DNA of 52,115 bases from Deltaproteobacteria bacterium (GTDB lineage: Bacteria > Myxococcota_A > Polyangia > JACPQR01). Within the stretch, counting starts at the first letter, position 1, and the number at the start of each line of letters is the position of its first letter. The position numbers and the translations under genes are program-made. A model generated the notes under the pieces. That model had not been told where the DNA came from and made no database searches. It saw only the letters and a program-made list of their open reading frames with translations. The DNA is taken from assembly GCA_016190375.1 (NCBI GenBank), contig JACPQR010000012.1, positions 1 through 52,115 on the forward strand, in the 5' to 3' direction. Shown in pieces: positions 8,878 through 16,825 of this stretch.

Positions 8878-10370
8878 AGGACCTCGTGATCGGCGTCGAC
8901 TGCTCCACCACGGCCGCCAAGGCGATCGTCTGGGACGCGGGCGGACGAGCGGTGTCGGAGGGACGTGCCCCGATCGAGCTCCTCTCGCCGAGGCCCGGCT
9001 GGTACGAGCAGCGCGCGCGGGACTGGTGGGACGCGGCGTCGGCCGCCATCCGGCAATCGGTAGCGGCAGTGGTGCCCGAGCGTCTCGCGGCCATCTCGAT
9101 CACTCACCAGCGCGAGACCTTCGTGCCGCTCGACGAGAGCGGGGAGGCGCTGTCGAACGCCATCGTCTGGATGGACGAGCGCGCGGCCGGCCAGGTCGAC
9201 TCGTTCGGGGCGCTCTTCGGGCGCGAGCGGATCCTCGGGACGACCGGCAAGCCACCCTGCGTCACGCCTTCGCTCTACAAGATGCTGTGGCTGAGAGCCA
9301 ACGAGCGCGCGCTCTTCCGGAGGGCGGTGTTCGCCGACGTCCATGCGTACCTGACGCTCCGGCTCACGGGCGAGCTCGCGACCGCGGTGGCCTCGGCGGA
9401 CCCGATGGGGCTCTGCGACCTGCGCCGGGGCGACTGGGACGACGATCTGCTCGATGCCGCCGGGCTCGATCGCCAGAAACTCCCTCGCCTCGTGGCGACG
9501 GGCTCCGTCCTGGGCAGGATCACCGGCGACGCCGCACGAGCGACCGGTCTGCCCGAGGGCATCCCCGTCGTCGCGGGCGGGGGCGACGGTCAGATCGCGG
9601 CGCTCGGCGCCGGGCTCGTCGGACCGGGCCGCGCGTACCTCAACCTGGGCACGGCGGTCGTGCTGGGGGTCGTGTCACCGACGTCCGTCACGAGCCTCGC
9701 CTTCCGGACGATGGCCGGCGCCCAGCCCGGCACGTTCGTCCTCGAGTCGGACCTGAAGGGGGGCGCCTTCACGATCGAGTGGCTCCTCGAGCGCTTCGGA
9801 GGCGGATCGAGCGCGGCCGACTTGGATCGCCTCGCCGGACCGCTGCCTCCGGGAGCCGGGGGGCTCGTCGCGGTCCCGTACTGGGCGAGCGTCATGAACC
9901 CTTACTGGGACGACGAAGCCTCGGGGATCGTCGTCGGCTGGACCGGCGCGCACGGCCCTGGTCACCTTCACCGCGCGATCCTCGAGGGCATCGCGATGGA
10001 GCAGCGGCTGGCGATCGAGCGCATGGAGCCCGCGGCTGGCTCGATCGGCGAGATCGTCGTCCTCGGCGGAGGCGCGAAGAGTGACCTCTGGCGGCGCATC
10101 ATCGCGGACGCGACGGCCAGGCGCGTCGTCCCGAGCGGCACCGTCGAGGCGACGTGCCTCGGGGCCGGCATCCTCGCGGCGGTTGGCGCTGGGCTTCATC
10201 CGGACCTCGTCTCCGCTGTCCGAGCGATGACCTTCCTCGGCGAGGCGATCGAGCCCGGCCCCGACGCGCCGCGCTACGAGCGGCTGTTCCGCGAGGTGTA
10301 CCAACCCCTGTACCCGAGCGTGCGAGAGATCCTGGGTCGGCTGGCCGCGTTCAGGCGGGCCGGGGAGTGA
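8874..10370 (+). CDS. FGGY-family carbohydrate kinase
   Basis: A 498-aa sugar or polyol kinase. The GTG start overlaps the stop of the gpsA-like gene by four bases, and the phosphate-binding motif begins almost at once (IGVDCSTTAAKAIVWD, about residues 5-20). The HQRET motif (about 79-83) recalls glycerol kinase, whereas the GGGDGQ catalytic Asp region and overall size fit xylulokinase as well. A second nucleotide-binding segment, VVLGGGAKSDLWRRIIAD, is in the C-terminal half. FGGY kinases phosphorylate glycerol, pentuloses and related substrates; the gpsA neighbour favours glycerol or a related triol, but this is inference. It is probably cytosolic. Exact substrate cannot be read from sequence alone. 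Confidence 0.88.
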   Translation: MKDLVIGVDCSTTAAKAIVWDAGGRAVSEGRAPIELLSPRPGWYEQRARDWWDAASAAIRQSVAAVVPERLAAISITHQRETFVPLDESGEALSNAIVWMDERAAGQVDSFGALFGRERILGTTGKPPCVTPSLYKMLWLRANERALFRRAVFADVHAYLTLRLTGELATAVASADPMGLCDLRRGDWDDDLLDAAGLDRQKLPRLVATGSVLGRITGDAARATGLPEGIPVVAGGGDGQIAALGAGLVGPGRAYLNLGTAVVLGVVSPTSVTSLAFRTMAGAQPGTFVLESDLKGGAFTIEWLLERFGGGSSAADLDRLAGPLPPGAGGLVAVPYWASVMNPYWDDEASGIVVGWTGAHGPGHLHRAILEGIAMEQRLAIERMEPAAGSIGEIVVLGGGAKSDLWRRIIADATARRVVPSGTVEATCLGAGILAAVGAGLHPDLVSAVRAMTFLGEAIEPGPDAPRYERLFREVYQPLYPSVREILGRLAAFRRAGE

Positions 10371-10401
10371 TCGGGGCTCGTTTCGGCTACCATCGCCACC
10401 A

Positions 10402-11928
10402 ATGGTGGGAACGGCTCGATGGGTGGTGGGGACGCTGCCCCTTTGCTTCGCGGTCGGCGGCGTCGCGAGGGCTGCGGTCATCGAGTTCGGCGTGGGCGAC
10501 GGGGTCCTGTGCGACGCCGTCAACGGGCTCGAGCCCGGTGACTCGCTCGTCCTCGACGCCGGAACGTACGAGGGGCCCTGTCGAATCGGGGTGTCGGGCA
10601 CCGAGGGCTCGCCGATAGTCGTGCAAGCCGCGGACGGGGCCGCGCCGGTGATCTCGTTCGGCGGCGAGTGGTCCAACGTCGTCGATCTCGACTCCACCGC
10701 CTGGCTCACCCTGTCGGGTCTGGGCATCGAGGGAGGCGCAAACGACATCGACGGGATCAAGATGCACTCGCCGAGCCACGTCGTCGTGGAGAGGTGCCGT
10801 TTCGCCGGCCTGGCCGGGATCTCGATCAGCATGAACGACGGCGACAGCGACGACGTCACGATCCGCGATTGCACGTTCGAGGACGCGCGCGCGACCACCC
10901 TGTACGTCGGCTGTCACGACGGGAGCTGCATCGCGTCGAACGTCGACGTGCTGCGCAACTTCGTGGACGGGGTCCACCCGTGGAGCGACGAGGCCGTGGG
11001 CTACGGGATCGAGGTCAAGCTCGGGTCCCACGACGTGCTGGTGCAGGACAACGTCTTCCGCGACACCAGGGGCCCCGGGATCATGGTCTACGGTTTCGAG
11101 GGGGAGGGCGGGCCGAACGTGGTGGAGCGCAACGTCTGCTGGGGCTCGGAGAGGAGCGCCGGCATCGAGGTGGTCGGCGGGACGGCAATCGTTCGGAACA
11201 ACGTCGTCATCGAGAACGGCGACGGGGGAATCTGGTCGTACGACTACGGCGGCAGGGGGCTGCTCGCCGACATCTCGATCGTGAACAACACGGCCATCCG
11301 GAACGCGAACGGCGGGATCCGCGTCACGGCGTGGGAGGGCCTGGCCGCGAGCCTCTTGGTCGCGAACAACGCCGCCGTCGCCGCTGGCGGCGCCGAGGCC
11401 TTCCGGATGCCGGGAGCGGGCCCCACGATGCAGGCCAACGTCGAGTGCGACGAGGCCTGCTTCGTCGATCTCGCGGGCCTCGACCTCTGGCCGGCCGGTC
11501 CGATCGTCGACACCGGCGCGCAGGGAGACTGGCTGCCGTCCGACGACTTCTACGCGCAGGCGCGAGACGCCACCCCTGACGTCGGCGCCATGGAGCGCAC
11601 GGGGGAGGCGAACATCTGCGGCCCGATCGTGAACGAACCGCGAAACTGCTGGGCTGGCGGCGACGCGGACGCGGACTCGGATTCGGACTCGGACACGGAC
11701 ACGGACACGGACACGGACTCGGACTCGGACTCGGACACGGACACGGACACGGACTCGGATTCGGATTCGGACACGGACTCGGATGCGGACTCGGACTCGG
11801 ACGCGGGCTGCTCATGCAACGCCCCGGGCGCGAGCGGGCCGGCGCTACCGGTCGGGCTCGCGATCCTCGGGCTGGCGACGGTTTCCCTGTTTCGCCGTCG
11901 CCCTCACCGCTCGAGGCCGAGGGCGTAG
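10402..11928 (+). CDS. Secreted beta-helix protein with Asp-Ser/Thr linker and MYXO-CTERM tail
   Basis: A 508-aa exported protein. Residues 1-24 form a signal peptide ending ARA. Residues about 30-410 look like a right-handed parallel beta-helix: an N-terminal GDSLVLDAGTYEG segment, then repeated Asn/Val/Ile-rich turns such as VVERNVCW and IVRNNVVIENG, as in pectate-lyase-like proteins. Residues 421-467 are an Asp-Ser/Thr/Ala dipeptide tract. The C-terminus has a CSC motif (470-472), a hydrophobic helix (about 483-497) and an Arg cluster, matching a MYXO-CTERM sorting signal. The protein is therefore probably anchored at the cell surface after processing. No catalytic residues are obvious, so a polysaccharide-binding or lyase role is only possible. 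Its 3' end overlaps a MazF-like remnant on the other strand. Confidence 0.85.
   Translation: MVGTARWVVGTLPLCFAVGGVARAAVIEFGVGDGVLCDAVNGLEPGDSLVLDAGTYEGPCRIGVSGTEGSPIVVQAADGAAPVISFGGEWSNVVDLDSTAWLTLSGLGIEGGANDIDGIKMHSPSHVVVERCRFAGLAGISISMNDGDSDDVTIRDCTFEDARATTLYVGCHDGSCIASNVDVLRNFVDGVHPWSDEAVGYGIEVKLGSHDVLVQDNVFRDTRGPGIMVYGFEGEGGPNVVERNVCWGSERSAGIEVVGGTAIVRNNVVIENGDGGIWSYDYGGRGLLADISIVNNTAIRNANGGIRVTAWEGLAASLLVANNAAVAAGGAEAFRMPGAGPTMQANVECDEACFVDLAGLDLWPAGPIVDTGAQGDWLPSDDFYAQARDATPDVGAMERTGEANICGPIVNEPRNCWAGGDADADSDSDSDTDTDTDTDSDSDSDTDTDTDSDSDSDTDSDADSDSDAGCSCNAPGASGPALPVGLAILGLATVSLFRRRPHRSRPRA
11662..11802 (+). repeat. Asp-Ser/Thr/Ala dipeptide-coding hexamer tract
   Basis: Forty-seven codons alternate Asp with Ser, Thr or Ala, built from GACTCG, GACACG and GACGCG hexamers. 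It links the beta-helix to the C-terminal sorting tail. The length, 141 bp, equals that of the Asp-Ala tract at 322-462. Confidence 0.9.
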
Positions 11929-12104
11929 CGAAGCGCGTCGTCGACCGCCCGGCGCTTGGCCGGGCCGAGCGACGCGATCTTCTCGCTCAGACAGCGCTTC
12001 GGAATCGTCGTGATCGTATCGAGGTTCGCGGCACAAGGCCTGGGCAGGCCATCCGCTGCTCCGAGGGCGACCTCGACCGGGATGCTCCGGATTCGACTAC
12101 GGAT
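11904..12104 (-). pseudogene. MazF/PemK-type toxin remnant (C-terminal half)
   Basis: Reading the minus strand from 12104 to the TGA at 11904 gives 66 residues that fit the C-terminal half of MazF/PemK endoribonucleases: PVEVALGAADGLPRP, then CAANLDTITTIPKRCL, then a final amphipathic helix ending ALRYALGLER. In the family this region reads roughly GLPKDSVVNLDQIRTVDKxRL...VxxALxxxLGL. The N-terminal half, with the RPAVVLS-type strand, is missing, and no good start codon precedes the fragment. It lies directly downstream of the SRPBCC gene and overlaps the 3' end of the beta-helix gene by 25 bp. I read it as a decayed toxin gene. No antitoxin is adjacent. Confidence 0.7.
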
Positions 12105-12114
12105 ACTACCATCC

Positions 12115-12657
12115 TCACCCTCGCGTCGCAGCGGCGCGGATCGCGTCGAGCATCGTGAGGGCCGTGCCGGGGAACACTCCGAAGCGGATCTCCGGGTGGT
12201 GCCGGAGGAAGAACTTCGCCAGCCAGCCGAGCGAGTCCATCTCGAACGAGACCGTGTGGTACAGGATCGTCAGCGGCGTCGGAGCGCCGGAAAGCGCGAC
12301 GAGCTCGTTGCGCAAGCAGATGCCTCGGGGCTCTCCCGAGATCCAGCGCAGCTCCAGGAGGCGCTCCTCCTCGCGGATGATCCGCGCGGCGAAACCGAAC
12401 GTGGCCGACAGGAGGGATACCTTGAAGCGGAGCTGGAGGGCGACCTGGTCACGATCGACGCTCACACGATGGACCATCGGCACGCGCTCCGGGAGCCGCT
12501 CGATCTCGGCCAGCACCGCCCACACGCGCGGCAGCGGAGCGGGCACGGCGATGGCCGCATGCGCGCCCGAGGGCCGACCATCCGGGCCGAGGACGAGGCG
12601 GACGAGCGGCCCGCCGGCGGCGGCGACGAGCTCGGGAGGGAAGGGGAGCGTGGTCAC
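12115..12657 (-). CDS. SRPBCC/START-like ligand-binding protein
   Basis: A 180-aa cytosolic protein with a GTG start. The pattern fits the SRPBCC (Bet v1/polyketide cyclase-like) fold: an early strand and helix AAIAVPAPLPRVWAVLAEIERLPERVP split over about residues 34-60, then alternating strands (VALQLRFKVSLL, LLELRWISG) and a long C-terminal helix. This family binds hydrophobic ligands or, less often, acts as cyclase, aromatase or coenzyme-Q chaperone; no catalytic residues are evident. The upstream region (147 bp) is shared with the divergent vWA gene. The MazF remnant follows its stop. The specific ligand is unknown. Confidence 0.75.
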   Translation of the reverse strand: MTTLPFPPELVAAAGGPLVRLVLGPDGRPSGAHAAIAVPAPLPRVWAVLAEIERLPERVPMVHRVSVDRDQVALQLRFKVSLLSATFGFAARIIREEERLLELRWISGEPRGICLRNELVALSGAPTPLTILYHTVSFEMDSLGWLAKFFLRHHPEIRFGVFPGTALTMLDAIRAAATRG

Positions 12658-12804
12658 TTCGATGAGCGGAGTGTAGCCTGCTGCGCTCTCGGGTGGCGTT
12701 TCCGGCTTCCACTCGGGCCGCGTCGGGCGGATTCCCGCGCGTTGGACGGTGTTCGGCGCTGGTCCCCGGCTTGCACCGCCCGCAGGCCAACCGGAGGTCT
12801 GTCC

Positions 12805-14169
12805 ATGAAGCGCGCGGAGTCGATTCTCGCACTGGTCCTGGTGATGGGCTGGGCCGGCAAGGCCGGCTCCGACGAGGTCCGCTGCGACGCGCCCAGGGTG
12901 CTGATCGTCCTCGACAAGTCGTCCTCGATGCTGGGCGAGGTCCCGTCAGGGGGCACGAAATGGGACGCGGCCCAGGACGCGATCGCAACGGTGGCTCGAG
13001 ACTTCGGAGACGGCGTGGACTTCGGGCTCATGATCTTCCCCGCGCCGAACGAGTGCAACCCTGGCTCCGTCGTCGTCGGCTGCGGTCCCGAGACGGCCGA
13101 CGAGATCGTCGATGCGTTCGGCGATCCGCCGCCCGAGTTCGGCAACTACACGCCGATGGCGCAGTCGATCGCCGCGGCAGGCGCGTACGAGCCGCTGAAC
13201 GACCCGGCGCGGCGGAACCACGTGTTGCTCATCACGGACGGGTGGCAGTGGTGCGATCCCTACGACGCCGCCACGCGCTTCACCCCCGTCGACGAGGTAC
13301 GGGCGCTTCACGACGATCGCGACATCACGACGTACGTCGTCGGCTTCGGGGGCGCCGTGGACGTGGCGACTCTGAACCGCGCCGCCGCGGCCGGAGGCAC
13401 CCCGATCGAGGGGTGCGACCCGGCCGGCGAGGAGCTCGACGCCGCCGACAAGTGCTACTACCAGACCGACGACCTCGCGAGCCTCGCCGACGCGCTCGAT
13501 GAGATCGCGAGGCTCGTGACCGAGGAGGTGTGCGACGGCTTCGACAACGACTGCGACTTCCTCGTGGACGAGGACTTCGACGCGGACGAGGACGGGTACA
13601 CGACCTGCGGTGGGCCCGACGGCGCCGGCGCCGACTGCGACGACGGTCGTGACGACGTCAACGTCGGCGAGGCGGAAGCATGCGACGGCGTGGACAACGA
13701 CTGCGACGGTACCGCGGACCTGGGCTGCGACTGCCTGGCGGGCGACACGAGGGCCTGCGGCGTGTGCGATCTGGGCACACAGGGATGCGATGACGGCGCG
13801 TGGGGCGACTGCGACGAGCCCGCCGACCCGCCGAGCGAGGCATGCAATGGCCTGGACGACGACTGCGACCAGGTGATCGACGAGGACGCCACGTGCGACG
13901 AGGAGGGCTTCGCCTGCATCGGCGGCGAGTGCGTCGACCTCGATCCACCGCCGCCCGAGGAGCCCGAAGACCCCGTGGTCCCGCCCGAGATGGACGATGA
14001 CGACCACGACCCGACGTCCGTGGACGCCGGGTTCGATCCGGTCGTTGGAGGCGACGTGTCCGTCGACGGAGGTTGCGCTTGCCGTCAGGCGGGCGCACCG
14101 AGCGAGAGGTTGTCCATCGTCGCGCTGGGCGTGCTGCTCCTCGGCATCGCGTTGCGACGCCGCGCGTAG
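12805..14169 (+). CDS. Secreted vWA-domain protein with MopE-like repeats and MYXO-CTERM tail
   Basis: A 454-aa exported protein. The ATG at 12805 has a good ribosome binding site (GGAGG at 12793-12797). Residues 1-22 are a signal peptide. A von Willebrand A domain spans about 30-235 with the MIDAS motif DKSSS (Asp37, Ser39, Ser41) and a later LLITDGW strand supplying the distal Asp. Next come MopE-like metal-binding motifs of the form CDGxDNDCDxxxDE (at least three copies), a Pro/Asp-rich linker, and a C-terminal CAC motif, hydrophobic helix and RRR. The tail resembles MYXO-CTERM, so surface anchoring is likely. Such proteins are plausible metal-dependent adhesins. The gene is divergent from the SRPBCC gene and is followed 59 bp later by a kinase gene. 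Confidence 0.87.
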   Translation: MKRAESILALVLVMGWAGKAGSDEVRCDAPRVLIVLDKSSSMLGEVPSGGTKWDAAQDAIATVARDFGDGVDFGLMIFPAPNECNPGSVVVGCGPETADEIVDAFGDPPPEFGNYTPMAQSIAAAGAYEPLNDPARRNHVLLITDGWQWCDPYDAATRFTPVDEVRALHDDRDITTYVVGFGGAVDVATLNRAAAAGGTPIEGCDPAGEELDAADKCYYQTDDLASLADALDEIARLVTEEVCDGFDNDCDFLVDEDFDADEDGYTTCGGPDGAGADCDDGRDDVNVGEAEACDGVDNDCDGTADLGCDCLAGDTRACGVCDLGTQGCDDGAWGDCDEPADPPSEACNGLDDDCDQVIDEDATCDEEGFACIGGECVDLDPPPPEEPEDPVVPPEMDDDDHDPTSVDAGFDPVVGGDVSVDGGCACRQAGAPSERLSIVALGVLLLGIALRRRA

Positions 14170-14228
14170 AGGGGAGAGCGCCTTCGATCGCTTGAATTGC
14201 AGCCGCCAGTCCCTGGTAGGATGACTTC

Positions 14229-16217
14229 GTGAGGTGGGAGGGCCGGCAGCTCGGGCGATACGAGGTCATCTCCTACCTCGGCCGCGGCGGGATGGGGGAT
14301 GTTCTGCTCGCGCGAGTTCGTGGAGAGGCCGGGTTCGAGAAGGAGGTGGTGCTCAAGACTCTCCCCGAGGGGTTCTCGATCGACTCGCCGCTCGGCGAGG
14401 CGCTCGTTCGCGAGGCTCGGCTGGGAGAGAGGTTCGAGCATCCCGGGATCGTCCAGGTCCTCGACTTCGGCCGCGACGGCGACACCCACTTCCTGGTGAT
14501 GGAGTTCGTGCGGGGCTTCTCACTGCGCGTGCTCTTGAGGCAGGCCCGGCAGGCGAGCCGGCCGCTGCCGGCCTGGGTGGCGGCCCACGTCATGCGCGAG
14601 GTCCTCGGGGCTCTCGCCTACGTTCACGAGCTGAAAGACGCGGATGGCAAGCTCGCGGGCCTCGTGCACCGCGACGTTTCGCCCGACAACGTCCTCCTGT
14701 CGCTCACCGGCGGCGTCAAGCTGTCGGACTTCGGCGTCGCGAAGATCCGCTCGGCCGGCGCGGCGACCCAGCCGGGGATCCTCAGGGGCAAGTACGCCTA
14801 CATGGCGCCCGAGTCGATCACGAAGGGGATCGTCGATGCGCGCTTCGACGTCTGGAGCGCGGGGGTCGTCCTGTACGAGATGCTCACGCTCGAACGGCCG
14901 TTCTCCGGCGAGGACGACGCGACGCTGGTCCATTCGCTCCTGCGTGGAGAGCACCGGCCGATCGTCGATGCCTCGCCCGGCGTCGACCCGGCGCTGGCGA
15001 GGGTGGTCGACAAGGCTCTCGAGAGGGATCCCGAGAGCAGGTGGCAGTCGGCGCGAGCCTTCAGGGCGTCGCTCGACGAGTCCTGTCCCCCGGCATCGGA
15101 CGGGGACCTGCGGTTCGCCGGTTTCTTGGGACAGATCCTCACCGAGCCGGGCTTCGCTCCGCTCGCCGCACTGCAGACGACTCCGTCCGGTGCGAGGGCC
15201 CCGTTCGACCCGCGATCCTCGAGCCACGCGTCGGCGTGCGATGCCGTGCAGACCGTGACGATCGGCGGCCGCAATGCGGGCGTCGCCCGGCCTCGCGCGC
15301 GCCTCTGGCCACTGTGGGCGGCGGCCGGCCTCGGCGCGCTGGTGCTCGGCGGCGCCCTCTGGCGGTCCGGGTGGCCGGTGGAGAGTCGGCGCTCTCGCGC
15401 GGCCCGGGCGCCGACCGACGCGGTGGCGCGCAAGGCGGCGCTCCGGTGGGGCACGACCGCCGCGCTCGGCGACGATGCGGCGCGCTCCAACGCCGAGGCG
15501 GTGGCCGGCTATCTGGCCCTGCGCCTCGGCCGGCGCGTGACGCCCCACGTCGCCGTCGACTACGGGGCGCTCGGGATCGAGCTCGGCGACGGACGGGTCG
15601 ACGCGGCATGGCTGCCGCCGCTCGCGTTCGTCGAGGTCGAGCCCCGCGGCGTCAAGGCTCTCCTCGTCTCGGAGAGGGCCGGACGGCCGATCTACCAATC
15701 CGCGATAATCGTGCATCGAGACGCGCCCTATCGCCGGCTCGACGATCTGCGAGGCGCGAGGGCGGCGTGGGTCGACCACAACAGCGCGGGTGGCTACCTC
15801 TTCGCGAGGGCGCTCCTCCGGCGCAGTGGCCTCGACGGCGAGCTCGCAGAGCAGCGCTTCCTCGGATCGCATGCGTCCGTTTGCCGGGCGGTGGCGGATC
15901 GCGAGGTCGACGTCGGCGCGACCTTCGGAGTCCGCGGAGATGCGGGCACCACGGTCCTGGCGCCGTGCGGCGACCTTGCAGAGCGCGCTCGGTCGATCCG
16001 CGTCCTCGACTGGAGCGCGCCCATTCCCGGCGACACGATCGCGGTGCGGCCGGGCCTCGACGCCGCGACGACGGCGCTCCTCGAGAGCGCTTTCGTGCAG
16101 ATGAGCCGCGAGATGCTGTCCTCGGTGTTCCACGCGGACGGCTTCGTCGCAGCGGACCCATCGTTCTACGAGGGCGCACGAGCGCTCGTGGGAACGGGAA
16201 CGGGAACGGGTGAGTAG
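14229..16217 (+). CDS. Ser/Thr kinase fused to a PhnD-like substrate-binding domain
   Basis: A 662-aa membrane kinase with a GTG start. The kinase domain (about 10-285) has GRGGMGDV (18-25), Lys43, HRD (147-149), DFG (Asp167) and APE (193-195), so it should be active. A single transmembrane helix lies at about 359-378. Residues about 403-650 resemble the PhnD/PhnD-like periplasmic binding fold used for phosphonate, phosphite and related oxyanions: RWGTTAALGDDAARSNAEAV at the start, VDAAWLPPLAFV, then QSAIIVHRDAPYRRLDDLRG and WVDHNSAGGYLFARALL, with the usual small-residue anion-binding region. The domain should be outside the cytoplasmic membrane, making this a one-component receptor kinase. 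The PilZ-like gene follows at 16274. The ligand is unknown. Confidence 0.85.
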   Translation: MRWEGRQLGRYEVISYLGRGGMGDVLLARVRGEAGFEKEVVLKTLPEGFSIDSPLGEALVREARLGERFEHPGIVQVLDFGRDGDTHFLVMEFVRGFSLRVLLRQARQASRPLPAWVAAHVMREVLGALAYVHELKDADGKLAGLVHRDVSPDNVLLSLTGGVKLSDFGVAKIRSAGAATQPGILRGKYAYMAPESITKGIVDARFDVWSAGVVLYEMLTLERPFSGEDDATLVHSLLRGEHRPIVDASPGVDPALARVVDKALERDPESRWQSARAFRASLDESCPPASDGDLRFAGFLGQILTEPGFAPLAALQTTPSGARAPFDPRSSSHASACDAVQTVTIGGRNAGVARPRARLWPLWAAAGLGALVLGGALWRSGWPVESRRSRAARAPTDAVARKAALRWGTTAALGDDAARSNAEAVAGYLALRLGRRVTPHVAVDYGALGIELGDGRVDAAWLPPLAFVEVEPRGVKALLVSERAGRPIYQSAIIVHRDAPYRRLDDLRGARAAWVDHNSAGGYLFARALLRRSGLDGELAEQRFLGSHASVCRAVADREVDVGATFGVRGDAGTTVLAPCGDLAERARSIRVLDWSAPIPGDTIAVRPGLDAATTALLESAFVQMSREMLSSVFHADGFVAADPSFYEGARALVGTGTGTGE

Positions 16218-16273
16218 AGACCCCATTACCTGGGGCTCACGAGTCGTCAGCCGACAGGCGCCGGCGGCGTCAA

Positions 16274-16822
16274 GTGCGCAGAATCGCTTCCGGCACGTCC
16301 CTTGCTGCAGTGGCCCTGGTGACCCCGATGTCCGAGGCTCCCGTCGCCGATACCCTCTCTTTCAGGATGGAAGGCGTGCCCACGGAGCCACGGGGGACTG
16401 CCCGGAGCGCGGGTCCCCCGTTGAACGTCGTGATGGCATGGGTCTTCGAGCTGCTCACCCTGTCGGCAGGCGATGCGCGGGAACGGGTGAGCGCCGAGCG
16501 AGAGCGGCGCAAGGGCTTCCTCAGGCGCGCCCTCGCCAGCCCGATGCCGGAGGTGCGCGAGTTCGCCCGTGTCGCGGCGCGAGGGCTCGCGGAGATCGGG
16601 GCTGACGTCGGTCGGCTGACCGACATCGGCGGCGGCGGTCTGGGGATATCGACGCTCCATCCTCTTCCCGTGGGGCACCGGACGAACGTCCGGCTCGAGG
16701 ACATCGATAGCGGCCTGTCGTACGAGTTCCCCTGCGTCGTGGTCTGGTCGCGCGACGGCTCCGACCCCGGCATCGGCGTTCGCTTCTGGGGCAAGCCGAC
16801 GCGGGAGTACCGCGGTCTCTGA
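16274..16822 (+). CDS. PilZ-like domain protein
   Basis: A predicted 182-aa protein. The last 80 residues fit a PilZ fold: DIGGGGLGISTLHPLPVG matches the D/NxSxxG strand-turn, followed by strands with VRLEDIDSG, FPCVVVWS and the closing GIGVRFWG. PilZ domains bind c-di-GMP; the N-terminal RxxxR half is not clear here, so binding is uncertain. The first 100 residues are helical with Arg/Glu-rich segments. The start is uncertain: GTG at 16274 is taken, but ATG at 16328 would remove only a weakly hydrophobic leader. It follows the PhnD-like kinase in the same direction with 56 bp between them and converges on a lipoprotein gene. Confidence 0.7.
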   Translation: MRRIASGTSLAAVALVTPMSEAPVADTLSFRMEGVPTEPRGTARSAGPPLNVVMAWVFELLTLSAGDARERVSAERERRKGFLRRALASPMPEVREFARVAARGLAEIGADVGRLTDIGGGGLGISTLHPLPVGHRTNVRLEDIDSGLSYEFPCVVVWSRDGSDPGIGVRFWGKPTREYRGL

Positions 16823-16825
16823 CGG

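Noticed and set aside
10402..11661. Beta-helix protein as a pectate lyase
   Set aside because: No catalytic Asp/Arg set can be identified; only the fold is supported.
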